Shown: piece by piece, positions 10,416 to 22,621 of the stretch | Layout of the letters: every line of letters begins with the position of its first letter | Position numbering within the stretch: the first letter of the stretch is position 1 | NCBI RefSeq assembly: GCF_040869035.1 | Contig: NZ_CP162101.1 | Location: forward strand, 248,001-312,000 | Source of the DNA: Vibrio sp. NTOU-M3 | GTDB lineage: Bacteria > Pseudomonadota > Gammaproteobacteria > Enterobacterales > Vibrionaceae | DNA: 64,000 nucleotides | Direction of reading: 5' to 3' | Program-made: the position numbers and the translations under genes | Notes under the pieces: model-generated | The model's database searches: none | What the model saw: the letters and a program-made list of their open reading frames with translations, nothing else | What the model was told of the DNA's origin: nothing

Positions 10416-12329
10416 TTAGAGCTTAAAGCTACCAACCATACGGTCGAGACGCTCCGACAACTCTTTTAGCTCTAAGCTGGCTTCGGCCAACTCTTCCGCT
10501 GTACTCGTCGTCGCCTCATTTATCACATTAATTTCTTCGATATTTTGGTTGATGGTATGAACAACGGTCGATTGCTCTTCAGTGGCAGTGGCCACTTGCG
10601 TATTCCGATCAGAGATATCATGAATGCGATCTGAGATATTCACCAATACGTCCACGGCTTCATCAGACGAAGAAACCCCTTCATTGGTAACCGATTTACC
10701 TGCTTCCATTGCCGTCACTGCATCACGTGCATCACTTTGAAGTTGATTAATCATCTTCTGAATCTCTTCAGTAGAATCTGCTGTGCGACTGGCCAATTTT
10801 CTGACTTCATCAGCCACAACGGCAAACCCACGTCCTTGATCCCCTGCTCGCGCCGCTTCAATGGCTGCATTTAAAGCCAATAAGTTTGTTTGCTCCGAGA
10901 TATCGCGAATTACATCCAAAATCGAACCAATGTCTTGCGTGGTCGATGCGAGTTGCCCAACGACTTTGCTGGTATTCTCAATATCCGTGGCTAAGCGGCT
11001 AATCGCATCTTTAGCTTGGTTCACCACATTTTGACCAACTTGCGTATTGTCAGATGCTTGATTTGCCGTTTCAGCCGCTGTTGCTGCGTTGGAAGCAATT
11101 TCACTGATCGTCGCCCCCATTTGATTTATTGCGGCCACCACCTGAATGGTTTGGTCACGTTGGCTCTGGCTGTTATCGTGTGTGGTACTGGCTTTGATCG
11201 AAACACCATCGGCCGCAGCTTGGAGTGAATGGCTTGTTGAGGCCACTTCTTTCATCGTGTCGTGGATCTTCTCGATAAAGCCATTAAAACCTTCTGAGAG
11301 CTGAGCAATCTCATCTTTGCCATTAATTTCAATACGCTGCGCTAAATCACCATCCCCTTTACCCAGATCCGTGAATCGTTGTGCAATCATGCGAATTGGA
11401 CGAGTAATGCTGTTTGCCAAAACCACACCCATCAAAACAAATATAACCGCAACAACCACTGTTATTATCATGATTTGAGATGCGGTGGCATCAAGCTGTG
11501 CAAAAGCTTCATTGACTGGAACCACACCAATCACGAACCAGTCCATGGACGGGATATACGCACTTCCTAGGAATAGATCTTGTCCTTTGCTCTCAAGTTG
11601 AATGAGTTGAACTTGCCCTTTATTCAATAAAGACTTGGCTGATGCCCCAAATTCTCCAGTTAATGATCTATCCGTTAACTGGCGGTTTGCGTGAATTTTA
11701 ATTTTCCCGTCAGGATCGACTAAGAAAACATAACCGGTTTGTTCTATCTTAAAGTTCGTTAGCAAACGCACCATATCATCCATAGACTTGGAGACACCCG
11801 ACATCGTATGTCCATCAAGATGTTGGTAGTTTGCAAACATTTTTACGTCACCATTCGCCTCCGTAAAAATGCTGACCATCGTTTCTTGCCCTGAATCAGT
11901 AAAACCAAAGAACCATCCATCTTGTTCTCGGTTTAGTTGGCGCAAGAAGCCGTTCTGATTCCAGTAATACGCGGTCTCGCGGTTCGCCACTGACGCATCA
12001 TTTAACTGGTATTGCTGCTTAACATTATTTAACTGCTTGACTAAAAGCTGCTGGGATTCAGGTGCTTCAGTTTGCGCCACCGCATCACGTACAAACTCGT
12101 TCCGTGCTAATTGCTGCGCTGCAGAGAGCAGTTGAGCAACATCGCTATCGATATTTTGAGTGATCTGATCCAGGATTAATGGCAGATCCAAATTGAGTAA
12201 ACGGTGTTCCAAGACACTGCGTGCCTGTCGTTGTGCCATCACACCAACAATGACGGTCGAAGCAAGTACCGCAAGCGTAATGCCGATGACCACCTTTTGT
12301 TTGATACTTAGATTATTGAGTTTGAACAT
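10416..12329 (-). CDS. Methyl-accepting chemotaxis protein with double Cache sensor domain
   Basis: A 637-residue chemoreceptor. TM1 lies near residues 12-30, then a long periplasmic dCache_1-type sensor (about 35-280, with [21 protein letters not shown] split across the membrane-distal module and [13 protein letters not shown] in the proximal one). TM2 (about 283-305) is followed by HAMP and the signalling coiled coil with [20 protein letters not shown] at the tip. Double-Cache receptors in vibrios often sense amino acids, but the ligand here is unknown. Transcription is probably driven by the flagellar sigma-28 promoter found 38 bases upstream. Confidence 0.93.
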   Translation of the reverse strand: MFKLNNLSIKQKVVIGITLAVLASTVIVGVMAQRQARSVLEHRLLNLDLPLILDQITQNIDSDVAQLLSAAQQLARNEFVRDAVAQTEAPESQQLLVKQLNNVKQQYQLNDASVANRETAYYWNQNGFLRQLNREQDGWFFGFTDSGQETMVSIFTEANGDVKMFANYQHLDGHTMSGVSKSMDDMVRLLTNFKIEQTGYVFLVDPDGKIKIHANRQLTDRSLTGEFGASAKSLLNKGQVQLIQLESKGQDLFLGSAYIPSMDWFVIGVVPVNEAFAQLDATASQIMIITVVVAVIFVLMGVVLANSITRPIRMIAQRFTDLGKGDGDLAQRIEINGKDEIAQLSEGFNGFIEKIHDTMKEVASTSHSLQAAADGVSIKASTTHDNSQSQRDQTIQVVAAINQMGATISEIASNAATAAETANQASDNTQVGQNVVNQAKDAISRLATDIENTSKVVGQLASTTQDIGSILDVIRDISEQTNLLALNAAIEAARAGDQGRGFAVVADEVRKLASRTADSTEEIQKMINQLQSDARDAVTAMEAGKSVTNEGVSSSDEAVDVLVNISDRIHDISDRNTQVATATEEQSTVVHTINQNIEEINVINEATTSTAEELAEASLELKELSERLDRMVGSFKL

Positions 12330-12366
12330 TCATTCTGCCTTCTATGTGCTGATTTGTGCGCTGTCG

Positions 12367-12393
12367 CTATCGGCTCCACATAACGTTTCTTTA
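12367..12393 (-). promoter_or_regulatory. Sigma-28 (FliA) promoter for the chemoreceptor
   Basis: On the minus strand the sequence reads TAAA, 15 bases, GCCGATAG. The FliA consensus is TAAA-N15-GCCGATAA, so 11 of 12 defined bases match with exact spacing. It lies 38 bases upstream of the receptor ATG, the expected place for a late flagellar-class gene. Confidence 0.85.
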
Positions 12394-12743
12394 CTAAATA
12401 TGTTCATTTCATAAAAAATAGCGAAACTATCAGCAGTAATGTGTATAAAAAGCGTGCTGTTACACATCAATCAAACATAAATTGCAAATATCTGTCTTGG
12501 CCTTTCTTGATTCACCATCACATAATCACCAAGATGTTTCGGGGTTCCCTCTTGGAAGTCTTTAATCCGCCCCAATATTCTAGATGGTTGAAAGATATCA
12601 ACTAATTTGGAAAAGTGAGAAAGCGGCCTCCAGCGACCCGCTTTATGCGTAAAAAATGCGCAAAGACTTTCTATGCAAGAGAAAGTACGGAACTTTTTCA
12701 CAGCCAGATTCACTAAGAGAAAAAAGTGAGGAGAGCAATTTTC
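12394..12743. other. Gene-poor gap between the chemoreceptor and the Bat operon
   Basis: About 350 bases. An 80-codon reading frame on the minus strand has no recognisable features and is not called. The region should contain the promoter of the plus-strand moxR operon, but no strong -35/-10 pair or operator stands out. Confidence 0.5.
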
Positions 12744-13700
12744 ATGACATCACAAGCGTTGCAACAACTACGTGAATACCTTAACGGCCAAGTGATAGGG
12801 CAACAAGAATTAGTAAAGCAGTTATTGGTTGCTTTGTTAGCTGATGGCCATATCTTAGTGGAGGGACCTCCAGGGCTTGCCAAAACCCGTGCAGTAAAAT
12901 CGCTCGCTGATTGCATCGAAGGAGATTTCCACCGAATTCAGTTCACTCCTGATTTGCTTCCTGCCGACCTAACGGGTACTGACATTTTCCGTCCGGAAAC
13001 TGGGGAGTTCACCTTTCAAGCTGGCCCCATTTTTAACTCATTGATCCTTGCCGATGAAATCAACCGTGCGCCAGCGAAAGTTCAAGCAGCCATGCTTGAA
13101 GCAATGGCAGAGAAACAAATCACCGCAGGACGAAAAACCTACCCGCTACCTGAACTGTTTCTGGTTATGGCGACTCAAAACCCAATTGAGCAAGAAGGTA
13201 CCTATCCGTTGCCAGAAGCACAGCTCGACCGCTTTTTGTTACACCTTGATGTCGATTATCCCGATGCGCAAAGTGAACTTGAAATCCTTCGTTTGAATCG
13301 TGGTGAAGCCAAAGGGGAAAACTCTGTTCAACCGCCAGTACTTTCTCAAGCCGATATCTTTTCGGCACGTAAAGAGGTGCTGGATATTCATATGGCCGAA
13401 AGCATTGAGCAATATATTATTCGTCTTGTGATGGCAACGCGGGATCCTGCGAAGTATGACCAAACATTAGCACAGTGGATCGAAATGGGAGTGAGTCCTC
13501 GAGCAACGATCGCATTGGATCGCTGCGCTCGCGCCCATGCTTGGTTATCAGGTCGAGATTTTGTTTCACCAGAAGACGTTCAAAGCATGGCATTTCCTGT
13601 ATTGCGCCACCGACTACTGCTCAGTTATCAAGCCCAAGCCGAAGGGATACACCCGAACAAAGTGATCAATCATCTTTTATCGCTGGTTGGCAGCGCCTGA
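12744..13700 (+). CDS. MoxR-family AAA+ ATPase
   Basis: First gene of the Bat operon, 318 residues. It has Walker A GPPGLAKT (residues 41-48), Walker B with the LADEINRAPAK motif, the sensor-1 ATQNP region and a C-terminal lid domain. MoxR ATPases act as chaperones that remodel or insert metal or partner proteins together with VWA-domain proteins, which are encoded next. The ATG at 12744 is preferred over an in-frame GTG at 12726, because the Shine-Dalgarno AGGAGA lies between them with suitable spacing. The next gene starts 14 bases downstream. Confidence 0.93.
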   Translation: MTSQALQQLREYLNGQVIGQQELVKQLLVALLADGHILVEGPPGLAKTRAVKSLADCIEGDFHRIQFTPDLLPADLTGTDIFRPETGEFTFQAGPIFNSLILADEINRAPAKVQAAMLEAMAEKQITAGRKTYPLPELFLVMATQNPIEQEGTYPLPEAQLDRFLLHLDVDYPDAQSELEILRLNRGEAKGENSVQPPVLSQADIFSARKEVLDIHMAESIEQYIIRLVMATRDPAKYDQTLAQWIEMGVSPRATIALDRCARAHAWLSGRDFVSPEDVQSMAFPVLRHRLLLSYQAQAEGIHPNKVINHLLSLVGSA

Positions 13701-13714
13701 TTACGAGGCTCAAC

Positions 13715-14644
13715 ATGGCTAAAGCACAAACGCAAGCATTGCCACCTCATGCCAATGGAGTGACATTGTCACTTGACGAGCTTTTATATTACAAGCAACA
13801 ATCGGTTCAGTGGCTTCCACCCGCTAAAAGCTTATGGAGCCAAATGCTTGGGCAGCACCAAAGTCGGCAATTAGGCCGAGGAATGGACTTTGCTGAAGTT
13901 AGGCAATACCAAGTCGGTGATGATATTCGAAGCATCGATTGGCGTGTTACAGCACGCACCGGCAAGCCACACACCAAGCTTTTTACAGAAGAACGTGAAA
14001 AGCCCGTTGTGTTATTCATTGACCTTAGCCCCAGCATGATATTTGGTTCGACGTTAATGCTGAAATCCGTCATTGCTGCCCATATGGCAGCGCTCATTGC
14101 TTGGCTTTCAGTGACACAAAAAGACCGCATTGGCGCAGTCATCGACACGGGATACGAACTTGTCGAAATCAAACCGACAAGTCGAAGCAAAGGTGCATTG
14201 GCACTGCTTCAGCAGCTGATTAATCATCATAATCAAGTGCTACAACGCCCTTCTCCTGAACAAGCACATTCTTTTTCCAATGCGTTAGAAGCACTAAATA
14301 GAATGTGTCCTAAAGGCAGTGAAATCATCCTAATTAGTGATTTCGTTCGCTTATCAGAGCTCCAACAACCTATGTTGACACGGCTTCGCCAACACAATCG
14401 AGTTCGACTTGTCCATATATCGGATCCTTTAGAACATGGCCAGACCACCTTTCGAGGTGTTGAGCAAGTGACCGATAAACAAACAACACAGTGGTTAGAT
14501 TTTTCTTCGCGCCAAACCCGGCAACGTATTGAGCAAGCTTTTGATGCTAAACAGCAATCGCTCAAAGACTTTGCCTTATCCATTGGCGTTTCTTACACCT
14601 CACTGAACAGTGATCAAACATTATTACAACAATTATCCGGATAA
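13715..14644 (+). CDS. DUF58 protein of the Bat operon
   Basis: A 309-residue DUF58 protein. The hallmark GDDIRSIDWRVTARTG lies at about residues 68-83, followed by a degenerate VWA-like fold with VLFIDLSPSMIFG. DUF58 proteins accompany MoxR ATPases and are thought to bind partner proteins through the VWA-like domain. No signal peptide is present. The frame is open for 240 bases upstream inside moxR, but the ATG at 13715, 14 bases after the moxR stop and behind ACGAGG, is the sensible start. It precedes the DUF4381 gene by 6 bases. Confidence 0.9.
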   Translation: MAKAQTQALPPHANGVTLSLDELLYYKQQSVQWLPPAKSLWSQMLGQHQSRQLGRGMDFAEVRQYQVGDDIRSIDWRVTARTGKPHTKLFTEEREKPVVLFIDLSPSMIFGSTLMLKSVIAAHMAALIAWLSVTQKDRIGAVIDTGYELVEIKPTSRSKGALALLQQLINHHNQVLQRPSPEQAHSFSNALEALNRMCPKGSEIILISDFVRLSELQQPMLTRLRQHNRVRLVHISDPLEHGQTTFRGVEQVTDKQTTQWLDFSSRQTRQRIEQAFDAKQQSLKDFALSIGVSYTSLNSDQTLLQQLSG

Positions 14645-14650
14645 TTTAGA

Positions 14651-15115
14651 ATGACAGAGAACTCCACTTCTTCGCTTTTACCACTTAAGGATTTGCATCT
14701 GCCGGATGCTCCGTCATGGCTACCTTTAGCTTGGGGCTGGTGGGCCGCTGTTGGCGCAACCATCGCCGTTTTGCTTCTTATTGGGCTCACATTACGTTGG
14801 AAGAAAAAACGTATGGCACCGAAGAAAACAGCCCTTCGATTATTACAAAATAGTGATCAACCCTCTGCGGCTATTGAGCTGCTGCGCCAAGCTGCTTTCT
14901 GTTATTTCCCCCGCGAAGAAATCGCCCAACTAACCGGGCCAGAATGGTATGTGTTTTTAGATTCGCATGTGCAAAAACCACTATTTGTCCCTAACCAAAC
15001 AGCGTGGCAACAAGCACTCTACTCAAAAGAACCGATACAAAATTCACAACAGTTGGTTCAACATTGTGCTCAATGGGTAGAAGAAGCTTTGCCACCAAAA
15101 AGAAGGAGACGCTAG
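14651..15115 (+). CDS. DUF4381 single-pass membrane protein of the Bat operon
   Basis: A 154-residue protein with one membrane helix near residues 27-50 (after LPLAWGWWAAVGA) and a basic cytoplasmic region beginning RWKKKRMAPKK. The N-terminal LPLKDLHLPDAPSWLPLAWG stretch is typical of DUF4381. The family is always found in Bat-type operons between the DUF58 and VWA genes; its biochemical role is unknown. The stop is separated by a single base from the TTG start of the next gene. Confidence 0.88.
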   Translation: MTENSTSSLLPLKDLHLPDAPSWLPLAWGWWAAVGATIAVLLLIGLTLRWKKKRMAPKKTALRLLQNSDQPSAAIELLRQAAFCYFPREEIAQLTGPEWYVFLDSHVQKPLFVPNQTAWQQALYSKEPIQNSQQLVQHCAQWVEEALPPKRRRR

Positions 15116-15116
15116 A

Positions 15117-16077
15117 TTGGCGAATATCGAATTGGTCTGGTGGGGAGCGCTTGCTCTCCTTCCCTTACCCCTACTCGTATATTGGTTGGTTCCTGCGATA
15201 AAGCAGTCAACCCCAATCTATTTACCTTATCTACCAACAACGGAAGCGAAGACCAGTCCCAAAAACCTCGGTGCAAAAATCTTGGCTTCACTGATTTGGT
15301 TTTTCGTGGTGTTAGCAGTGGCTCGTCCGGTTTGGTACGGTGAACCAGTGACTACTCAACCAAAGCATCGCGATATGATGTTGGTGGTCGATCTTTCTTA
15401 CTCAATGAAGAAAGAAGATATGGCTGTTGGTGGTGACTACATTGATCGACTGTCTGCTGTTAAACAAGTGCTTGGTGATTTCATTGCTAAACGAGAAGGC
15501 GATCGTCTCGGACTCGTCTTATTTGCTGACCACGCCTACTTACAAACTCCGCTAACGCTAGACAGACAAACAATTTCAGAACAGCTAAACCGCGCCGTAC
15601 TCAGGTTGATTGGTACTCAAACTGCAATTGGTGAGGGTATTGGCCTTGCAACTAAAACCTTTGTGGATAGTGATGCGCCACAACGGGTGATGATTTTACT
15701 CAGCGATGGTAGCAATACCGCTGGAGTAATTGATCCGCTAGAAGCCGCGAAGATCGCAAAAAAATACAACACCACAATCTACACCATCGGTGTTGGAGCG
15801 GGAGAAATGGTAGTACAAGACTTTTTCTCTACTCGAACCGTCAATACCGCAGAAGATCTTGACGAAAAGACGCTAACTGAAATTGCAACAATGACTGGTG
15901 GTCAATACTTCAGAGCTAGAGATAGCAAAGAGCTTGCGAATATCTACGACACCATCAACCAACTTGAGCCAATCAGTCAAGCGAGTCAAACTTGGCGACC
16001 ACAAACTGAATGGTTTGGCGTCCCATTAGCTCTTGCCCTCGCGTTATCCATTGTTCTTACCGTTATGAGGAGAAATC

Positions 16078-16085
<8 letters not shown>
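15117..16085 (+). CDS. batA: BatA-type VWA-domain membrane protein, TTG start
   Basis: A 322-residue protein with N-terminal membrane helices (about 5-28 and 52-70), a VWA domain (about 88-270) and a C-terminal helix (about 298-316). The metal-ion-dependent adhesion site is intact (VVDLSYS, Asp92-Ser94-Ser96, and LSDGSNTAG later), so it should bind a divalent cation and a partner protein. Translation starts at TTG, 8 bases after a strong AAGGAG; no ATG or GTG lies near. It overlaps the next gene by 8 bases. BatA proteins were linked to oxygen tolerance in Bacteroides. Confidence 0.9.
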
Positions 16086-18023
<1,938 letters not shown>

Positions 18024-18030
<7 letters not shown>

Positions 18031-19673
18031 TGATGAAACGTTATATGAGATATTGCTTGGCCACATTGCTTGCAGCAATGTGTTTAATAAGTACAAGCGC
18101 TTTTGCCACAACTGTTTGGGCAACTGTCAGTAAAAACAAAGTCTCTAAGAATGAGGTGTTTCAACTGCGAGTTGTGGTTGACGAGAAAGTCTCCTCCGAC
18201 GCCATCGACTTTACCTCTTTAGAGAATCAATTTTATTTAGGGCGACCAAGCTTTGGTTCCTCTGTCAATATTATCAACGGAGATCGCAGTACGCGAAGTG
18301 AATGGAATATTTCTCTTGCAGCGCATCAATTGGGCATGGCCACCATTCCCGCCTTTGAAGTGAATGGCGCAAAATCTCAGCCTATTGCTATTCAGGTGAC
18401 TGTTGATCAGGACGACCCGAAAGCAGATGATCTCATCGAGCTACAAGCCAATCTAGATAAGACGCAACTCTACCCAAATGAAAGTGCTTATTTGAAAACT
18501 CGCCTGATCATCAAAGCCGATCCTCGACGACTGCAAAACCCACAGATCACACCACCAAGCATTAATGGCATGACATTAGACACTGAAGGAGAACCAAACC
18601 AGTATCAAAGTGTGCTTGATGGGATGGAAGTGACCGTGGTAGACCAAACCTATCGTATTACGGCTGATCAAGCGGGGCAGTTTATGTTACGCGGGCCTTC
18701 GTTTAAAGGCACCGTAATATATGGAAGTAATCGCACCGGCACCACCAAACTGATCCCGGTGATAACAAAAGCAAAACAGTTTGATATTAATGTTGAATCA
18801 AAGCCTGAGAGCTATAAAGGCACTTGGTTACCAACGGCTTCGCTCCAACTGACACAGCAGTGGCATGATGCAGAAGGGAACCTGATCAGCCCTGTAAAAA
18901 CGTTAAAAACTAAAGTGGGAGACTCGATCAGCCGTGAGATAACATTAGACATCGCAGGTTTGGCATCCGAACGCTTCCCAAATATCAAGTTAGATTATCC
19001 AAGTTCTGTTCGTGTATACGACGAAAAACCTAAATTTACCGAATTGGATAATGGCGTTACTCGAATGACGGTAAAACAGGTGCTCATTCCACAGAAACAA
19101 GGAGAAACGACGCTTCCCGATGTCACGATCAATTGGTGGAATAGCCAAAGTAAGAAAGCAGAAAGGAATAAATTAGCTGGGCTCGCCTTAGATATTGCTC
19201 CCGGAGAAGTCATCAACACACCTTTATCAGCAACGACGCCAAGCCAACCCGCTGAGGTTAAAACAGTCACAGTTAAGGACAGCGGGTACTGGCCTTACTT
19301 AACCGCACTATTTGCCATTCTTTGGTTAGTCACTGGAATCTATGCGTTGAAACGCTCACCAAGATCAGTGAATTCAGATGAAATGAACAATACCCCACTG
19401 GAAACGGAGACACTTGAGAGTGCGTTACAGTCATTGAAAAACAAAGACTTCATTCGAGCTCAACACTTTGTTGATTTGTGGCTCAAACAAAACCCGAGCT
19501 TAGACCCTAAGCTCAAGCAGGAAATCACTGAAGAAGTCGCTGAAATGCAGCGTGCTCAGTACGCTTCCGGCACTGCCTCTTGGAATGAAGATAGACTCAT
19601 CAAGAAGCTCACAACCGCACGCAAACAACACGTAAAAATGAAGCCTTCTGAAAAAGAACTGCCTTCATTATGA
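18024..19673 (+). CDS. batD: BatD-type membrane protein
   Basis: A 549-residue BatD (oxygen tolerance) family protein. A signal peptide of about 28 residues ends at SAFA. A long periplasmic region of beta-sandwich repeats follows (for example KVSKNEVFQLRVVVDEKV and TQLYPNESAYLKTRL), then one membrane helix near 424-442 (YLTALFAILWLVTGIYAL) and a cytoplasmic helical tail. BatD is thought to complex with the VWA proteins in the membrane. Last gene of the operon; its start overlaps the preceding stop by 7 bases, and a strong terminator follows within 6 bases. Confidence 0.9.
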
Positions 19674-19678
19674 TCACA

Positions 19679-19708
19679 AAGGGCGCTTCATTAAGCGCCC
19701 TTCTTTTT
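19679..19708 (+). terminator. Rho-independent terminator of the Bat operon
   Basis: Perfect 10-bp stem AAGGGCGCTT/AAGCGCCCTT with a CATT loop, followed by CTTTTT. Confidence 0.92.
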
Positions 19709-19724
19709 ATTTATTTGTCACTTC

Positions 19725-21848
19725 TCATTCTAATGCCACTAACTCACCTTCCCAATACGCGACAGTATTGCGACCTGCACCTTTTGCTTGGTAGAGTGCT
19801 TTATCTGCCTGACCATAGAGTAAATCAAAATTAAAATCCTTCGATCTTGTGGATGTAATGGCGTAACCGACAGAAACCGTCAAAACTCCTGATACAGGGC
19901 TTTTACTGTGCATGATCGCTTCTTCTTCGATACATGCTCTTAAGCACTCAGCAAGTTTTGCCACTTGTTCATCCGATTGTTCAACAACCAGCAGCGCGAA
20001 CTCTTCACCACCAATACGACAAAACATTTCGTTTTCATATTGAGTATGGTGCTGCAGAATGTTACCAACCCGCATCAAAGCGATGTCACCTTGCATATGA
20101 CCATATTCATTGTTGTATAGCCCAAAATGGTCAATATCAATCAAGATAAGCCCATAAGAACATTCCTTATTTCCTGGCTTATGACAGAGCTCTTCAAGCA
20201 TCGACTCCAACATTCTGCGGTTACCTAACCGGGTCAAGGGATCCATCTTTGCCAGCAGTTCAAGCTTATCGTTTGCTGATTGCAGTTCTTTGGTTCTAAC
20301 TTTGACCTCTTGCTCAAGGTTTTCGTTGAGTTCATGAACGGCTTCTTGAGCTCGCGTTCTCAATAAAACCTCCGTGACATTGGAAGCAAACATACGGATC
20401 ACTTCCCGCAGTTGTTGGGTGAGTGGCGTTCTCTTAATCAGGTTATCTGCTGCAATAAACGCAATAGGTTCGCCATTATTGTTTGTCAGCATCGTCATCG
20501 CTGTCCAACCAAAACCAACAATATGAAAATCGTGATAGATGGGCACTGATTCTTCAAACGCAACCTCGTTAGGAGTTGATCTCGCTAAATGCACAATAGA
20601 ACGATCGGTAGTTTCCGAACGATAGTAAGACTCATCAACTAAGTTACCTTGAATGTCTGTTCCCCAAGTGCCCTGCATGTACGTGCAATTAGCATCGGTT
20701 AAAAAAACCGCCAGACGATCAATGCCCAGACGATTAGTTGCAAATGTCACCGCCGTTTTACACACTTCTCGCACCGTCATGCAGCGTGACAACTCCATCA
20801 TGCTTGCATGAAGCATACGAACATTCTGCTCCTGACGTTTTCGTATATAGATCTGTGATAGTAAGGAACCAAACGACTCTAACATTTGTCTCTGATAGTT
20901 ACTGATTGGAGCCCGGTTGATGTAGTTATCCATCGCGATCCAGCCAATGGTTTCTTCTCCATCCCGCAGGATCAACATGCCATTCCACCCCTGCCCAATC
21001 ACATTACCCGCGGTATACAAAGGTGCACCATCAATAATAACAAGGTTTTCTTTTCCTTCTAATAAGGCATTGATATAGGTCTCATCAAGCTGGTGCAAGT
21101 CATATTGGGTGTGATGCTCACTAACGGTATTACCTTCTTCATCTGTACCGTACGTACCACTAAAACAACGTTTTTTAATGTCCAGCAACATAAAAACAGC
21201 TCGGTCAAAGCCAAGCTGATTACGGATAGCTTCAACAGCCATTTTGTGCAGGTCATCAAGACTCGAAGGGTTCGATATTTCGATGGCCACCTTATGAACT
21301 AGCTTCATATTGTCGATGAAGCATTCACGTTGTTTAATCACATCGAGATACTGCGCTTCTTTAATATCTCGATTCTTAAATTCTTTCGCGGCTTCTGTCT
21401 CCGCCCGTACACACTGCCAGCGCGAGGCAATCAATTGCAATGTATCGATACTATGGTTTTTATTCGCTTGGTGAAGAAGCTCTGTATTAATCGACTCCAG
21501 TACTAAATATGTTCGCATTTCAGGGTGATTATCGAGCATGAACACATACGTATTACTATCTAGCGTTTGTTGATAGTCCCAGTGACAAGTATTCATTGCT
21601 AAAGGCAACAATCCATCAGAGGTGTCAAATTGAGAAGCCCATGTCCAGAAAGTTTCAGGATACGCATCTAAACTTACCGGTGATCCCATAATATATAAGT
21701 GTATTGGTGATGCTGAGTTTTTGGGTTCATAAAATACCCCACCAGCCTTGGGCTCAAGTATTTCATCAACAAACTGAAATAAAGAATTAGCAAGAAAGCG
21801 TTGATTTCTCGCTGACATTATATTTTTTAGTAGGACACGGGATGTCAT
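19725..21848 (-). CDS. Diguanylate cyclase with two GAF domains
   Basis: A 707-residue cytoplasmic signalling protein. An uncharacterised N-terminal region (about 1-185) is followed by two GAF-like domains (about 190-340 and 350-500), a short coiled coil (about 505-540) and a GGDEF domain (about 545-700). The active site reads RIGGEEFALL, an accepted GGEEF variant, and the substrate helix NNEYGHMQGDIAL is intact, so c-di-GMP synthesis is likely. The RxxD product-inhibition site that normally precedes the signature is absent (YENE instead), so feedback control is probably missing. It is a single gene, convergent with the Bat operon. Confidence 0.9.
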   Translation of the reverse strand: MTSRVLLKNIMSARNQRFLANSLFQFVDEILEPKAGGVFYEPKNSASPIHLYIMGSPVSLDAYPETFWTWASQFDTSDGLLPLAMNTCHWDYQQTLDSNTYVFMLDNHPEMRTYLVLESINTELLHQANKNHSIDTLQLIASRWQCVRAETEAAKEFKNRDIKEAQYLDVIKQRECFIDNMKLVHKVAIEISNPSSLDDLHKMAVEAIRNQLGFDRAVFMLLDIKKRCFSGTYGTDEEGNTVSEHHTQYDLHQLDETYINALLEGKENLVIIDGAPLYTAGNVIGQGWNGMLILRDGEETIGWIAMDNYINRAPISNYQRQMLESFGSLLSQIYIRKRQEQNVRMLHASMMELSRCMTVREVCKTAVTFATNRLGIDRLAVFLTDANCTYMQGTWGTDIQGNLVDESYYRSETTDRSIVHLARSTPNEVAFEESVPIYHDFHIVGFGWTAMTMLTNNNGEPIAFIAADNLIKRTPLTQQLREVIRMFASNVTEVLLRTRAQEAVHELNENLEQEVKVRTKELQSANDKLELLAKMDPLTRLGNRRMLESMLEELCHKPGNKECSYGLILIDIDHFGLYNNEYGHMQGDIALMRVGNILQHHTQYENEMFCRIGGEEFALLVVEQSDEQVAKLAECLRACIEEEAIMHSKSPVSGVLTVSVGYAITSTRSKDFNFDLLYGQADKALYQAKGAGRNTVAYWEGELVALE

Positions 21849-22138
21849 TTTATAAGCCTGACGTTCTTTATTATATGCAACTAAAAAACTAGCACCTTAC
21901 CCTAATCAATCAAACAAATTCCGTACGCCGTGTTAACCAACTCGCAGTTATTCCCTTCATAGTTCTACAAGCTTGAGTTAGATGGCATTTTTTTGATCTT
22001 ATTTCCATTTATTTCATCAGGTGACGTATTTTCCCTATTGACTTTTGTTGCAGATAATTTTGTATCAGATGTCATACTTAAACTAGTTACGAACTTACTC
22101 TACAATGCGGACCAACGTTCACTGAGGTTGTTAGAAGT

Positions 22139-22618
22139 GTGAAAAGAATAATATTTGCTCTGCTGGTACTTGTGATATCCAACACCAGCATGGCAGCGGT
22201 TGATTTGGTTAAAGTCGATAAGTCTAAGAGAAGAATGTACCTACTTCATGGCAATGAAGTGATCAAAGAGTATCGGATCGCTTTAGGTGGGGAGCCTAAA
22301 GGTCATAAGACTCACGAGGGCGATCAGCGCACTCCTGAAGGGCGTTATTATTTGGACTTCGTGATGGAGGATTCTGATTTCTATCGCTCTATCCATATTA
22401 GTTACCCAAATCTCAGGGACAAAGCGACGGCCGCAAGACACCAACTTGATCCCGGCGGCAACATTAAAATTCATGGATTTAAAAATGGTGATGATCGACC
22501 CGTTAACTTTGTTCAAAGCTTTGATTGGACAAATGGGTGTATTGCCATCTCAAATGCAGAGATGGATGAGCTCTTGGGCTTAGTGAAACCCGGTACACCA
22601 ATTGAAATTCAGTGGTAA
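22139..22618 (+). CDS. L,D-transpeptidase family protein (YkuD domain), exported
   Basis: A 159-residue protein with a signal peptide of about 19 residues (ends SMAA) and a YkuD catalytic domain. His112 in KIHGF and Cys134 in TNGCIAIS match the conserved H-x14-17-S/T-x-G-C site. The GHKTHEGDQRTPEGRY stretch is typical of the YafK/ErfK-like branch. It would act in the periplasm on peptidoglycan cross-links or peptide tethers. Translation starts at GTG with GAGG upstream. The next gene converges with it 3 bases after the stop. Confidence 0.88.
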   Translation: MKRIIFALLVLVISNTSMAAVDLVKVDKSKRRMYLLHGNEVIKEYRIALGGEPKGHKTHEGDQRTPEGRYYLDFVMEDSDFYRSIHISYPNLRDKATAARHQLDPGGNIKIHGFKNGDDRPVNFVQSFDWTNGCIAISNAEMDELLGLVKPGTPIEIQW

Positions 22619-22621
22619 ACA

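Noticed and set aside
12471..12713. An 80-codon minus-strand frame before the MoxR gene
   Set aside because: It has no signal, motif or clear ribosome-binding site, and occupies the expected promoter region.
13475..13714. An upstream extension of the DUF58 frame inside moxR
   Set aside because: The standard DUF58 start is at 13715, after the moxR stop and behind a ribosome-binding site.
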